Part shown: piece by piece, positions 52,635-61,576 of the stretch | Layout of the letters: each line of letters begins with the position of its first letter | Position numbering within the stretch: the first letter of the stretch is position 1 | NCBI GenBank assembly: GCA_029850535.1 | Contig: JARCRU010000029.1 | Coordinates: forward strand, 1-64,000 | Length of the DNA stretch: 64,000 nucleotides | Direction: 5' to 3' | Source of the DNA: Actinomycetota bacterium | GTDB lineage: Bacteria; Actinomycetota; Acidimicrobiia; Acidimicrobiales; RAAP-2 | The notes under the pieces: model-generated | Database searches by the model: none | Seen by the model: the letters and a program-made list of their open reading frames with translations, nothing else | What the model was told of the DNA's origin: nothing | Position numbers and translations under genes: made by a program

Positions 52635-54455
52635 ATGGCAATATCCGAGGCAGAGATCGCACAAGTGCGCTCCGCCACGGACATCGTGGCCCTCATCACC
52701 GAGTACGTGGCCCTCAAGAAGTCGGGTCGTCGCTGGCAGGGCCTGTGCCCCTTCCACGCCGAGAAGTCGCCGTCGTTCTCGGTCAACGCCGAGGAGGGGC
52801 GCTACTACTGCTTCGGGTGTCGGGTCTCGGGGGATCAGATCACCTTCGTGCGCGAGATGCAGCACCTGGACTTCGTCGAGGCGGTGCGGGTATTGGCGGA
52901 CCGCGCCGGCATCCAACTGCACGAAGACGACGCCTCGGCTCCGGCGCGCAAGGAGCGCCAGGAGTTCCTCGCCGCGATGGACCAGGCGGTCTCGTGGTAC
53001 CACGAACGGCTGCTGCACGGGCCCGACGCGCGCCCGGCTCGCGACTACTTGCGCAGCCGTGGCATCTCGGGCGACGTGGCGCGCCAGTTTCACTTGGGCT
53101 GGGCCCCCGACGAGTGGGACGCGCTCTCGACCTCACTGTCGCTGTCGCAGAAAGTCCTCGAGGGGACCGGGTTGGGCTTCGTCAACAAACGAGGGCGTCG
53201 CCAGGACGCCCTGCGGGCCCGACTGATCTTTCCCATCTTCGACTCCGCGGGCAAGGCCATTGCCGTGGGCGGACGCGTCCTGCCCGGGGCGAGCGAGGAC
53301 CCCGACGGGTACCGCCAGGCCAAGTACAAGAATTCGCCCGAGACGCCGATCTACTCCAAGCGTCGCACGCTCTACGGGTTGAACTGGGCCAAGGACGACA
53401 TCATCAAGTCCGGGGAGATCATCGTCTGCGAGGGCTACACCGACGTGATCGCCTGCTTCCAGGCGGGACTGGCGCGCGCGGTCGCGACATGTGGCACCGC
53501 GCTCGGCGAGGAGCACTTTCGCACCATGCGTAATTTCGCCCAGCGCATCGTGCTGGCCTACGACGCCGACGCCGCGGGACAGAGCGCCGCGGCCAGTGTG
53601 TACCAGTGGGAGCGACAGCACGAGGTGGACGTCTTCGTCGCCAAATTGCCGAAGGGCTCGGACCCGGCCGAACTCGCCCAGCGCGATCCGTCGGCCCTCG
53701 TCGAGGCCATCGCCGCCGCGGTGCCCTTCCTACAGTTCCGCCTCGATCGCGTCCTTGACGCGGCGAACCTCGCCACGGCCGAGGGGCGCGCGCGTAACGC
53801 CGAAGTCGCGATTCGGGTGCTGGCCGAGCACCCCAGTGACCTGGTTCGCGACCAGTACCTCTTGAAGGTGGCCGACGCCCTGCGACTCGACCTGGCCACG
53901 TTGCGCCCGCGCGTCACCGAGTTGGTGCGCAACCCGCAGGCGTCGCGCGAGACGCTCGAGGTGCGCCCCGCGCAAGCGCGCGTGAGCGGTCCCCTACCCC
54001 GACCCGGTCTCGAAGCGCTGCGTCTGAGCATCCATTTCCCTCACGACGTCCAGGATCGCTTCATCGAGGAGTACTTCGTCAACGACGTGCAGCGCGAGAT
54101 CTTCCACGGTCTCTCGACCGGTCAGAGCGTGTCCGAGGTCGTCGACCACCTGCGCCGTCACGGCGAGGAGGACGCCGCCGACGTGCTGAGTGAACTGGCC
54201 GTCGACGAACTCGATCGCGAGTACACCCTCGACGACGTGTCCGCGGTCGTGGCGCAGTTGCTGCGCGCTTCGGTGGCGGCTGAACTGCGAGAAATCGAGC
54301 GCGAACTACGTCGTGGCGACATCGCCCCCGACGTCGCCATGGCGACGATCACCGACGTCAAGGAACGTCTGGCGTTGCTCGATTCGCCCCAGGCGCCCAC
54401 CGCGGAGGCGGACCTGCGCGCGTGGTTGATCACGCGATCCGCACCCAATGCCTAG
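52635..54455 (+). CDS. dnaG: DNA primase
   Basis: 606-residue replicative primase. Zinc-binding CHC2 ligands C38, H41, C59, C62 (LCPFH and CFGC). The RNA polymerase/Toprim core shows VCEGYTDVIA with the catalytic Glu and AYDADAAGQ with the metal-binding Asp pair. The helicase-interaction domain lies at the end. Start ATG 52635 (MAISEAEIAQVR) is fixed by family similarity. It overlaps the downstream sigma factor gene by 8 nt, recalling the dnaG-rpoD neighbourhood of other bacteria. Confidence 0.97.
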   Translation: MAISEAEIAQVRSATDIVALITEYVALKKSGRRWQGLCPFHAEKSPSFSVNAEEGRYYCFGCRVSGDQITFVREMQHLDFVEAVRVLADRAGIQLHEDDASAPARKERQEFLAAMDQAVSWYHERLLHGPDARPARDYLRSRGISGDVARQFHLGWAPDEWDALSTSLSLSQKVLEGTGLGFVNKRGRRQDALRARLIFPIFDSAGKAIAVGGRVLPGASEDPDGYRQAKYKNSPETPIYSKRRTLYGLNWAKDDIIKSGEIIVCEGYTDVIACFQAGLARAVATCGTALGEEHFRTMRNFAQRIVLAYDADAAGQSAAASVYQWERQHEVDVFVAKLPKGSDPAELAQRDPSALVEAIAAAVPFLQFRLDRVLDAANLATAEGRARNAEVAIRVLAEHPSDLVRDQYLLKVADALRLDLATLRPRVTELVRNPQASRETLEVRPAQARVSGPLPRPGLEALRLSIHFPHDVQDRFIEEYFVNDVQREIFHGLSTGQSVSEVVDHLRRHGEEDAADVLSELAVDELDREYTLDDVSAVVAQLLRASVAAELREIERELRRGDIAPDVAMATITDVKERLALLDSPQAPTAEADLRAWLITRSAPNA

Positions 54456-55287
54456 TCGAACCCGCACCGTCGGCGGCTTGAGCATGCTCAAGCCCCTCTC
54501 GCTCGAGGAGGAGCGCGCCCTGTTGCCGGTGATCACCCGTGGGCGTGCAGCCGCGCGTCGACTCGAGGCGGGCGACCTGGACGTGACGACCACGCGGGCG
54601 CTGCGTCGCGAACGAGAGGAGGGCCAGCGCGCGGAGTCCACCTTGTTGCGCGCGACCTGCGGGTTGGTTCGCCTGCGCGTGACCGAGCGCGGGTACCGCT
54701 TCGGCAATGACGAACTCGAAGCCGCCGGCGTCGAGGGACTGGTCAACGCGTTGAACCGCTTCGACCCCGCGAAGGGACACCGCTTCTCCACGTACGCGAA
54801 CTACTGGATCATGAAGTTGGTCAACCAGGCGATCCGTCAACAGGTCGGGTTGAGCGAATCGGAGATGGAGCACGTCTTGCACTTGCAGAAGTTGTTGCGT
54901 AGCGACCTCGCCAAACGCTTCTCCACCCGCGAGATCGCCGCGGCGCTGGGGGTCTCGCTGGCCAAGGCGCGCGAGATCGTGCAGATGAATCACGACGTGA
55001 TCAATCGCCGATTCGAGACCGGTGACTTCGATCGGGGACTCGAGGCGCGCCCCTCGCCCGACGTCAACGAGGCGCCGCACTGGGTGATCGAAGAACTGCA
55101 GCGCCTCTGCGGCGAGGACTTCGACGCCTTCTGGCAGTACGTGTTTCGAACGATGTCGATCGAGGAGATCGCCAAGACCAAGGGCATCTCGCGTCAGGCG
55201 ATGAGTAAGCGACTGGCCAAGTGGCGAAGGGTCGTGCGCGAGAGTGCCGAAGCCACCAGGCTCCAGGAGTGGTTCGACCAGCAGTAG
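54448..55287 (+). CDS. RNA polymerase sigma factor, sigma-70 family (divergent)
   Basis: 279 residues. Sigma region 2 is recognisable at about 70-130: TLLRATCGLVRLRVTERGYRFGN, LEAAGVEGLVNALNRFDPAKGHRFSTYANYWIMKLVNQAIRQQ. Region 3 (STREIAAALGVSLAKAREIV) and a helix-turn-helix of region 4 (MSIEEIAKTKGISRQAMSKRLAKWRR) follow. It lacks the long region 1.1 and is shorter than RpoD, so it is probably an alternative or stripped-down group 2/3 factor. The start ATG lies inside dnaG; a second ATG 36 nt later is possible. Coupling to dnaG suggests growth-linked expression. Confidence 0.85.
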   Translation: MPSRTRTVGGLSMLKPLSLEEERALLPVITRGRAAARRLEAGDLDVTTTRALRREREEGQRAESTLLRATCGLVRLRVTERGYRFGNDELEAAGVEGLVNALNRFDPAKGHRFSTYANYWIMKLVNQAIRQQVGLSESEMEHVLHLQKLLRSDLAKRFSTREIAAALGVSLAKAREIVQMNHDVINRRFETGDFDRGLEARPSPDVNEAPHWVIEELQRLCGEDFDAFWQYVFRTMSIEEIAKTKGISRQAMSKRLAKWRRVVRESAEATRLQEWFDQQ

Positions 55288-55341
55288 GGCGGACGAGTCG
55301 AGGGGGCCGCAGTGCTAGTGTTGCCTTGCCCTCGGGTGCAT

Positions 55342-55417
55342 TCCCAGATAGCTCAATTGGCAGAGCAAGCGACTGTTAATCGCTAGGTTGCAGGTTCGAG
55401 TCCTGCTCTGGGAGCCA
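55342..55417 (+). tRNA. tRNA-Asn(GTT)
   Basis: Full cloverleaf: acceptor TCCCAGA/TCTGGGA, D-arm AGCTCAATTGGCAGAGC, anticodon stem AGCGA/TCGCT with loop CTGTTAA and anticodon GTT at 55375-55377, T-arm with GTTCGAGTC. Discriminator G, and CCA is encoded (55415-55417), unlike the tRNA-Ala of this window. A TAGTGT -10-like box lies about 20 nt upstream. Confidence 0.97.
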
Positions 55418-55624
55418 GTGTGAAGTGACGCGCCGCGTGAACCGAGGACTCCGTGGTGCCGATCACCGTGGGGCGCGAGCGCCCACGCCAGCGAAGTGCA
55501 GGGCCTCTCGCACGACGTGGCCGACTCGGGTAGTGCCGCGGTGCGAACGTCGCCGAGCAACCTCACGCAACGTCACACCCTCGCGCGCGTATCGGGCATG
55601 ATGTTCTCAACGAAGGAGGGGTGG

Positions 55625-56920
55625 ATGGCTTTTTGCACCAAGTGCGGTACCGAGTCGTCGCCGGGCCAGCGCTTCTGCGTGGTCTGCGGTTCGCCGCTGC
55701 CCGTTGAACCCGTGACACCCGCGACCGCGGACTCTCCGGACTCTCCTGAGTCGCCGCGCGCGCCCAGCGGCGCGACGGCGTGGACCCCGGCGCCACCACT
55801 GAGTGCGCAGGACGTGCAGCACCTCGTCTCGTCGCACGTGCACGTCGGCTTCGCCAGCGAACCGCCGCTGCAGGGGCGCCTCACGATTCTCCTTCGCGTC
55901 GTCATGGCGATTCCGTTACTGATCTGGAGCACCATGCTCTCGGTGGCCGCGTTGGTCGCGGTCGTGCTCTCGTGGTTCGCCGCCCTGGTCACCGGGCGAG
56001 TGCCCGCGGGTCTCCAAGAGTTCAACACCTCGGTGCTGCGTTACGTCACCGAGGTGCAGGCCTACGCGTCGGTCCTGGTAGCGCGCTGGCCCGGTTTCTC
56101 CCTGTCACCGGGTCCGACCCCGCAGGTGTCGCTACGGATCACGCCGTTCCCACTCAATCGCGCGGCGGTCCTGTTTCGTTACTTCTTGATGCTGCCCGCG
56201 AGCGTGGTGCTCTTCGCGGTGGATTTCGCTTCCTACCTGCTCAGCGTCGCGGTGTGGATCAGCGCCCTGATACTGCGCCGACCCGCCCGACCGCTCTATC
56301 AGGCGCGCCTGCTCTGTCTTCGCTACAGCACCCGCTTCGTCGCATACGCCTTCATGCTCACCCCCAGCCAACCCTTCGCGGGGTTGTTCGGTGACAAGGC
56401 TTCCCCCGAGTCCCCGACGACCGACGGACTCTCCACGCGAATCAACCCCACCCGGTGGGCGCGGAGGTATCTCGTCGCGTCACTGCTCATCGGCACGTAC
56501 GGCGGTGTGCTCTACACCCAGCACGTCGGGAATCTGCAGAACATCCTCAACAACGCCGTCGTGGTGCCGCTGGTGAACACCACCGAGACCAACGTCGCCG
56601 CGGCCCTGGACACCTTCGCCACGAGTTACCTAGCGTGCGCCGTGCAGTCCAGCGTCGTCTGTGGCACCAACGCGGCGGTGGGCGCGCGCGATGCGATCGC
56701 CCCCCAGATCGCCAACCTCAGCGCGGGCGAGAACCTGGTGGTCGCGGCGAAAAGTGAGTTCCTCGCCTACGTCGCGGGGCTGAGGAAGGTCAACGCCGAC
56801 TTCTCGCTCATTGCCAGTGACACGACGTGGGCCCAGCAGCGCAGCCACATCCTCACCGTCTTGCGCCCCGACATCAGCGCCCTGGAGGCGCAGTACCAGC
56901 AACTTCGCGCGGCGCTCTAG
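55625..56920 (+). CDS. Zinc-ribbon membrane protein with DUF4389 domain
   Basis: 431 residues. An N-terminal zinc ribbon with two CxxC pairs (FCTKCGT, FCVVCGS) is followed by a Pro/Ser-rich linker. A DUF4389-like membrane region of about four helices (about 85-265) comes next: LLRVVMAIPLLIWSTMLSVAALVAV, then FRYFLMLPASVVLFAVDFASYLLSVAVWISALIL. One further helix (about 280-300) leads to an extracytoplasmic C-terminal domain with two cysteines. Function unknown. The start ATG 55625 has a perfect AAGGAGG 5 nt upstream; the open frame further up is not coding. Downstream cysE is convergent. Confidence 0.82.
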   Translation: MAFCTKCGTESSPGQRFCVVCGSPLPVEPVTPATADSPDSPESPRAPSGATAWTPAPPLSAQDVQHLVSSHVHVGFASEPPLQGRLTILLRVVMAIPLLIWSTMLSVAALVAVVLSWFAALVTGRVPAGLQEFNTSVLRYVTEVQAYASVLVARWPGFSLSPGPTPQVSLRITPFPLNRAAVLFRYFLMLPASVVLFAVDFASYLLSVAVWISALILRRPARPLYQARLLCLRYSTRFVAYAFMLTPSQPFAGLFGDKASPESPTTDGLSTRINPTRWARRYLVASLLIGTYGGVLYTQHVGNLQNILNNAVVVPLVNTTETNVAAALDTFATSYLACAVQSSVVCGTNAAVGARDAIAPQIANLSAGENLVVAAKSEFLAYVAGLRKVNADFSLIASDTTWAQQRSHILTVLRPDISALEAQYQQLRAAL

Positions 56921-56955
56921 CGCGCGCGGTGGTGCGGGCGACCTGCCCGGGCTCG

Positions 56956-57657
56956 TCAGATCGAGAAGTCCTCACCGCACCAGATGCCCCACTGCGAGGG
57001 TCGAACCTCGTGGGAGTGTCCGTGGGAGCCGACGAGCTCTTCGAGTTCGTGGAGGCGCTCGAAGAGCGACTCGAGGCTGAGCCCGACCGGGTCCGAGGTG
57101 AGTTCCCCCTCGGCGAGTTGCGACAGGGAATCGGTCGCCGACCGGGTGCGAGAGATGACGCGTCCGGGGATGCCGACGACGACGGAATTTGGGGGTACGG
57201 GATGCAGGACCACCGCGTTGGCCCCCACGCGACTGTCGTCGCCGATCGTGATGGCGCCGAGGATCTTGGCGCCCGCCCCGATGACGACGCGATCGCCGAT
57301 CGTCGGGTGACGCTTGGCGTGGGTCAAACTCGTGCCGCCCAGGGTCACTCCCTGATAGATGGTCACGTCGTCGCCCACCACCGCGGTCTCGCCGATGACG
57401 ACGCCCTCGGCGTGGTCGATGAAGACGCGTGCTCCCAGCGTGGCGGCCGGGTGGATGTCGACACCGGTCAGCGCCCTCGACGCCGACGAGAGCCAGCGCG
57501 CCAAGAACCGCCAGTTCATGTTCCAGAGTCGGTGCGCCACGCGGTGCGCCCACAGGGCGTGCAGGCCGGGGTAGATCAGTGCCGTCTCCAGCGTGCCGCG
57601 CGCGGCCGGATCGCGCGATCGAACGGCGGCGAGATCGCTACGCATCGAGCTCGGCAT
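56956..57657 (-). CDS. cysE: Serine O-acetyltransferase
   Basis: 233 residues, the short EpsC-type form. It acetylates serine with acetyl-CoA, the first step of cysteine synthesis. Left-handed beta-helix hexapeptides and conserved [43 protein letters not shown] and [20 protein letters not shown] identify it. The C-terminal residue is isoleucine (EDFSI), as in CysE proteins whose tail docks into the CysK active site. Its ATG overlaps the cysK stop by one base, so the pair is co-translated. Confidence 0.95.
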   Translation of the reverse strand: MPSSMRSDLAAVRSRDPAARGTLETALIYPGLHALWAHRVAHRLWNMNWRFLARWLSSASRALTGVDIHPAATLGARVFIDHAEGVVIGETAVVGDDVTIYQGVTLGGTSLTHAKRHPTIGDRVVIGAGAKILGAITIGDDSRVGANAVVLHPVPPNSVVVGIPGRVISRTRSATDSLSQLAEGELTSDPVGLSLESLFERLHELEELVGSHGHSHEVRPSQWGIWCGEDFSI

Positions 57658-58592
57658 CAGTCGGTGAGTCCCTCGAAGAGCGGGGTCGAGAGGTAGCGCT
57701 CGCCGAAGGAGGGGATGATCACCACGATCTGCTTGCCCGCGTTCTCGGGGCGTCGCGCCACCTGCACGGCGGCGAACAGGGCGGCGCCCGAGGAGATGCC
57801 GACGAGCAAGCCCTCCTCGTGCGCGGCACGGTGCGCAGTGTCGAAGGCGTCCTGGTTCTCGACGCCGATGACTTCGTCGTAGACCGCGGTGTTCAAGGTG
57901 TCGGGTACGAAGCCCGCGCCGATGCCCTGGAGCGGATGGGGTCCCTTGGGCCCACCCTCGAGGACCGGTGACGCCGCCGGCTCCACGGCGATGACCTGCA
58001 CCGAGGGCTTGCGCTGCTTCAAGACTTCGCCCACGCCGGTGATGGTGCCGCCCGTGCCCACGCCGGCGATGAAGATATCGACCCCGCCGTCGGTGTCGTT
58101 CCAGATTTCTTCGGCGGTGGTGACGCGGTGAACCTGAGGGTTGGCCGGGTTCTCAAACTGCTGGGGGATGAAGTAGCGCGAATCACTGGCGGCGAGTTCA
58201 TTGGCTTTGGCGATGGCGCCGCCCATGCCGTCGGGGCCGGGGGTGAGGAACAGTTCCGCGCCGTAACCACGAAGGAGTGCGCGGCGTTCCTTGCTCATGC
58301 TCTCGGGCATGGTGAAGGCGCACTTGTAGCCCTTGGCCGCCGCCACCATGGCCAACGCGATACCGGTGTTGCCCGACGTGGGCTCCAGGATGATGGTGTC
58401 CGGACCAAGGAGACCGGCCTCTTCAGCGGCCGTGATCATCGCGAGTCCGATGCGGTCCTTCACCGATCCGGCGGGGTTAAAGAACTCGAGTTTGGCGAGG
58501 ATCTCCACGTCCAGTCCGGCGCCGAGGTGATTGATACGCACGAGGGGGGTTCCACCGATGAGTTCGGTGATGCTGTTGGCAATTTTGGTCAT
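57657..58592 (-). CDS. cysK: Cysteine synthase (O-acetylserine sulfhydrylase)
   Basis: 311-residue PLP enzyme that makes cysteine from O-acetylserine and sulfide. PLP lysine K45 in [20 protein letters not shown]; the phosphate-binding [27 protein letters not shown]. The start is ATG 58592 ([13 protein letters not shown]), with AAGGA 5 nt upstream; the 10 additional upstream residues are rejected. First gene of a two-gene unit with cysE. Confidence 0.96.
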   Translation of the reverse strand: MTKIANSITELIGGTPLVRINHLGAGLDVEILAKLEFFNPAGSVKDRIGLAMITAAEEAGLLGPDTIILEPTSGNTGIALAMVAAAKGYKCAFTMPESMSKERRALLRGYGAELFLTPGPDGMGGAIAKANELAASDSRYFIPQQFENPANPQVHRVTTAEEIWNDTDGGVDIFIAGVGTGGTITGVGEVLKQRKPSVQVIAVEPAASPVLEGGPKGPHPLQGIGAGFVPDTLNTAVYDEVIGVENQDAFDTAHRAAHEEGLLVGISSGAALFAAVQVARRPENAGKQIVVIIPSFGERYLSTPLFEGLTD

Positions 58593-59029
58593 GACAGTCC
58601 TTAGAACGAGGGGGACAGTCACACCTTAATGATGATTCCCGAGTGAACAGGTCAAGAATGCCCCGGACCAGTGGCCATGAGGAAGCGGGTCCACCTTCGC
58701 GGTCGGAGCAGCCGCCTGTGGGCAGCGCCGAGATTCCTGGGTCGTGCCACCCGAGTGCTCGTCCTCGTCCTCGTCGTCGCCTCGTCGTCGTCGCCTCGTC
58801 GTCGCCTCGTCGTCATCGGCTCGGCACTGGCGCGGTGAATCCGAGGGGAGCGCGAGTGCGGCGCCTCACGAGTGCGACGTCGCCCATCGCGATAATGCAT
58901 CTCGCGACGGCGTCAGTCACGAAGTGAGATGTCGGCACCGGAGTCGCATCGGAGCGGATTATGCTACGAATCCACAAGGGGTCTCTTGCCCGGTCACGGG
59001 TGGTGAATGAGAGGTTCGGGGAGGTCGTC
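58593..59029. other. 437-nt intergenic region with GTC-rich repeats
   Basis: No gene is supported between the cysK start and the chosen glgP start. The segment 58759-58816 is low-complexity, built of imperfect GTCGTCGCCTC units. Close to glgP, TATGCT in the stretch before 58975 is a possible -10 box. The frame of glgP is open through its last 69 nt. Confidence 0.5.
58759..58816. repeat. Imperfect tandem repeat (GTC/CTC-rich)
   Basis: Units related to GTCGTCGCCTC occur about four times, preceded by two GTCCTC hexamers. All units are built from GTC/CTC triplets, so length changes by slippage are plausible. It lies between divergent cysK and glgP. Confidence 0.6.
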
Positions 59030-61576
59030 GTGTCGGAAAGCGGGTCAGTCGTGACGACGGTGGAGACCGCCGTCACGTACGAGGATCTGCTCGAGGTCGC
59101 GACCAACTTGCGCTGGACGTGGAAGATCGAGGCGCGTCGACTCTTCGCCGCCCTCGACCCCACCGCGAGCCCCGGGGCGCTCGAGTGGCCCCAGCAACTC
59201 CTGCTCGGACTCGGTCGTGATCAGGTCAGTGAACGTCTGCGTGCCGATCCTGACGTCGCCCGACTCGCCGACGCCGTGGTCCAGAACTTTCGCAGTTACT
59301 TCACCCAGACCACGAAGACCTGGTACCACACGCACCACAAGCCCGAGAAGGATCAGGTGATCGCGTTCTTCGCCGCGGAGTTCTCGCTCACCGACTCGCT
59401 GCCCATCTTCGCGGGCGGGCTGGGCACGGTGGCCGCCGAGCAGCTCAAGGCGGCGAGCGCGCTGGGTCTGCCGCTGGTGGGGGTCGGTCTGCTCTATCGC
59501 GGCACCTCGCACCAGTGGCTCGACCGCGAGGGACGCCAGCACGAGGCCTGGGACATGATGTCGCCCGAGAAGATGCCCATCGAACGCGCCCGTGACGCGC
59601 AGGGGCGCCTAGTGCAGGTCACGGTCTCATTGCCCGGTCGCGACATCCAGGTGGCGGTCTATCGCGCGCGGGTGGGGCGCAATCAACTCATCTTGCTCGA
59701 CAGCGCGGTGTCGACCAACTCCGAGACCGATCGGATTTTGACTACGCGACTCTACGACTCCGACATCGAGACGCGCTTCAGTCAGGAACTGATCCTCGGG
59801 GTCGGGGGCGTGCGCGCCCTGGGAGCACTGGGCATCGAGCCCTCGATGCTGCACCTCAACGAGGGCCACTCGGTCTTCGCCATCCTCGAGCGCATCCGAA
59901 GGGTCATGGCCCAGGAGGGTCTGAGTTTCGAAGAGGCGCAACTCGCCGTGCGACCGGGCCTGCTGTTCACGACGCACACTCCCGTGGCCGCGGGACACGA
60001 CTACTTCCCCGACGCGGTGGCGCGGCGTTACCTCGCCCCCTACGCTCGCCAGCTGGCCACGTCACTCGATACCCTGGTGGCCCTCGGGCGCGTCACGCCC
60101 GAGTGGACCGGCGACTCCTTCTGTCCCACGGTCTTCGCCATGCGCATGGTCGGACACCGCAACGGGGTCTCACGACTGCACGGGCGCGTCACGCGCCAGC
60201 AGTGGTCGATGCTCTGGCCCCGGGTCCCCTTCGACGAGATCCCGGTGGGGCACATCACCAACGGCGTGCACCTGGAGTCGTGGACCACGGGACCCTTCAG
60301 CGAACTGCTGACCCGCACGGTGGGTGAGCAGTGGCGGACCACGCCGGGTGACCCGGTGATGTGGTCCAAGATCGTCGACGCCCCCGACGCCGATCTCTGG
60401 CGCGTCAAGAACGAGGCGCGCGCCGATCTGGTCGAGTTCGCGCGTCGGCGCGCGCGCAAGGACCTCGCCCGACGACACAGCCCCTCCGAGCGGGTCGCCG
60501 CGGTGTCGGTGCTGGACCCCGATCGCCTCACCATCGGCTTCATCGGCCGCTTCGTCGCCTACAAGCGCCCGACATTGCTCCTGCGCGATCCTGAGCGCCT
60601 CGCCCGGATCTTGAAGGCCCCGGGGCGCGGCGTGCAGATCGTCTTCGCGGGCAAGGCCCACCCCAATGACGAGGGCGGCAAACAGCTCTTGCAGGACATG
60701 ATCGAATTCGCCGCGAAGTACGACGTGAGCGACCGGGTGGTCTTCATCGTGGACTTCGACACGACGCTCGACCGACACCTGGCCCAGGGCGCGGACCTCT
60801 GGCTCAATACGCCGCGACGCCCACTCGAAGCCTGCGGCGTGGGCGGCATGAAGGCGGGCATGAACGGGGCGTTGAGTTTCTCGACCATCGACGGCTGGTG
60901 GGACGAAGCGACCCAGGACGCTGATCCCGCGGCCGCGCCGATCGGCTTCTCCATTGGCACGGACCTCGACTACGAGGACGAGGCGCTCCAGGACGAGCTC
61001 GACGCCGCCTCGATCTACGACGTCTTGGAGAACGAGATCGTGCCGCGTTTCTACGACCGTGGCCCCGATGGCGTCCCCACGACGTGGCTGGCGTCGGTGA
61101 AGCAGTCGATGTCCACCCTCGCGCCCACGTGGGACTCGCTACGCATGACGCGCGACTACGCCGAGTCGTACTACTTGCCCGGGATGGCTAAGGCCGCCCA
61201 ACTGCGCGCCGGGGGCGCGCGCTCGGCGCGCGATCGCGCGCGCGATCTGCGTCGACTGCGCGCGGGCTGGGACGACCTGCGCGTGGAGGTGGGCGCAATC
61301 TCGCAGCGCAAGAAGGGACACCGCGTGTTCTTGCAGGTCGAGCTGGGCGTCCTGGAACCGGCGGATATCAACGTGCAGTTGTGGGTGGACGACGGCGTCG
61401 CGCCCTTCGCCCTGGACGCGAAACTGGTGGACCGCGTCGACGAGCGCGCGCGCTACGACGCGCGCGTCGATCTCGCGCTGTACCCCGGGGACGTCATCGT
61501 GGCGGCGCGCATCGTGCCCTCACCGATCTACACCGACGGAGAGATCCTGGCGGGAATGATGACGTGGTCAAAGTGA
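59030..61576 (+). CDS. glgP: Alpha-glucan (glycogen) phosphorylase
   Basis: 848 residues. It releases glucose-1-phosphate from alpha-1,4-glucans. It belongs to the actinobacterial GT35 branch with an N-terminal DUF3417 domain: NLRWTWKIEARRLFAALDP, then EFSLTDSLPIFAGGLGTVAAEQLKAASALGLPLVGVGLLY. The PLP-binding Lys608 is in GGMKAGMNGAL, preceded by RRPLEACG. The frame opens at 58961, but I prefer GTG 59030 because GGGGAGG lies 5 nt upstream and homology starts soon after. The stop overlaps the next gene (GTGA), fitting a glycogen operon. Confidence 0.92.
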   Translation: MSESGSVVTTVETAVTYEDLLEVATNLRWTWKIEARRLFAALDPTASPGALEWPQQLLLGLGRDQVSERLRADPDVARLADAVVQNFRSYFTQTTKTWYHTHHKPEKDQVIAFFAAEFSLTDSLPIFAGGLGTVAAEQLKAASALGLPLVGVGLLYRGTSHQWLDREGRQHEAWDMMSPEKMPIERARDAQGRLVQVTVSLPGRDIQVAVYRARVGRNQLILLDSAVSTNSETDRILTTRLYDSDIETRFSQELILGVGGVRALGALGIEPSMLHLNEGHSVFAILERIRRVMAQEGLSFEEAQLAVRPGLLFTTHTPVAAGHDYFPDAVARRYLAPYARQLATSLDTLVALGRVTPEWTGDSFCPTVFAMRMVGHRNGVSRLHGRVTRQQWSMLWPRVPFDEIPVGHITNGVHLESWTTGPFSELLTRTVGEQWRTTPGDPVMWSKIVDAPDADLWRVKNEARADLVEFARRRARKDLARRHSPSERVAAVSVLDPDRLTIGFIGRFVAYKRPTLLLRDPERLARILKAPGRGVQIVFAGKAHPNDEGGKQLLQDMIEFAAKYDVSDRVVFIVDFDTTLDRHLAQGADLWLNTPRRPLEACGVGGMKAGMNGALSFSTIDGWWDEATQDADPAAAPIGFSIGTDLDYEDEALQDELDAASIYDVLENEIVPRFYDRGPDGVPTTWLASVKQSMSTLAPTWDSLRMTRDYAESYYLPGMAKAAQLRAGGARSARDRARDLRRLRAGWDDLRVEVGAISQRKKGHRVFLQVELGVLEPADINVQLWVDDGVAPFALDAKLVDRVDERARYDARVDLALYPGDVIVAARIVPSPIYTDGEILAGMMTWSK

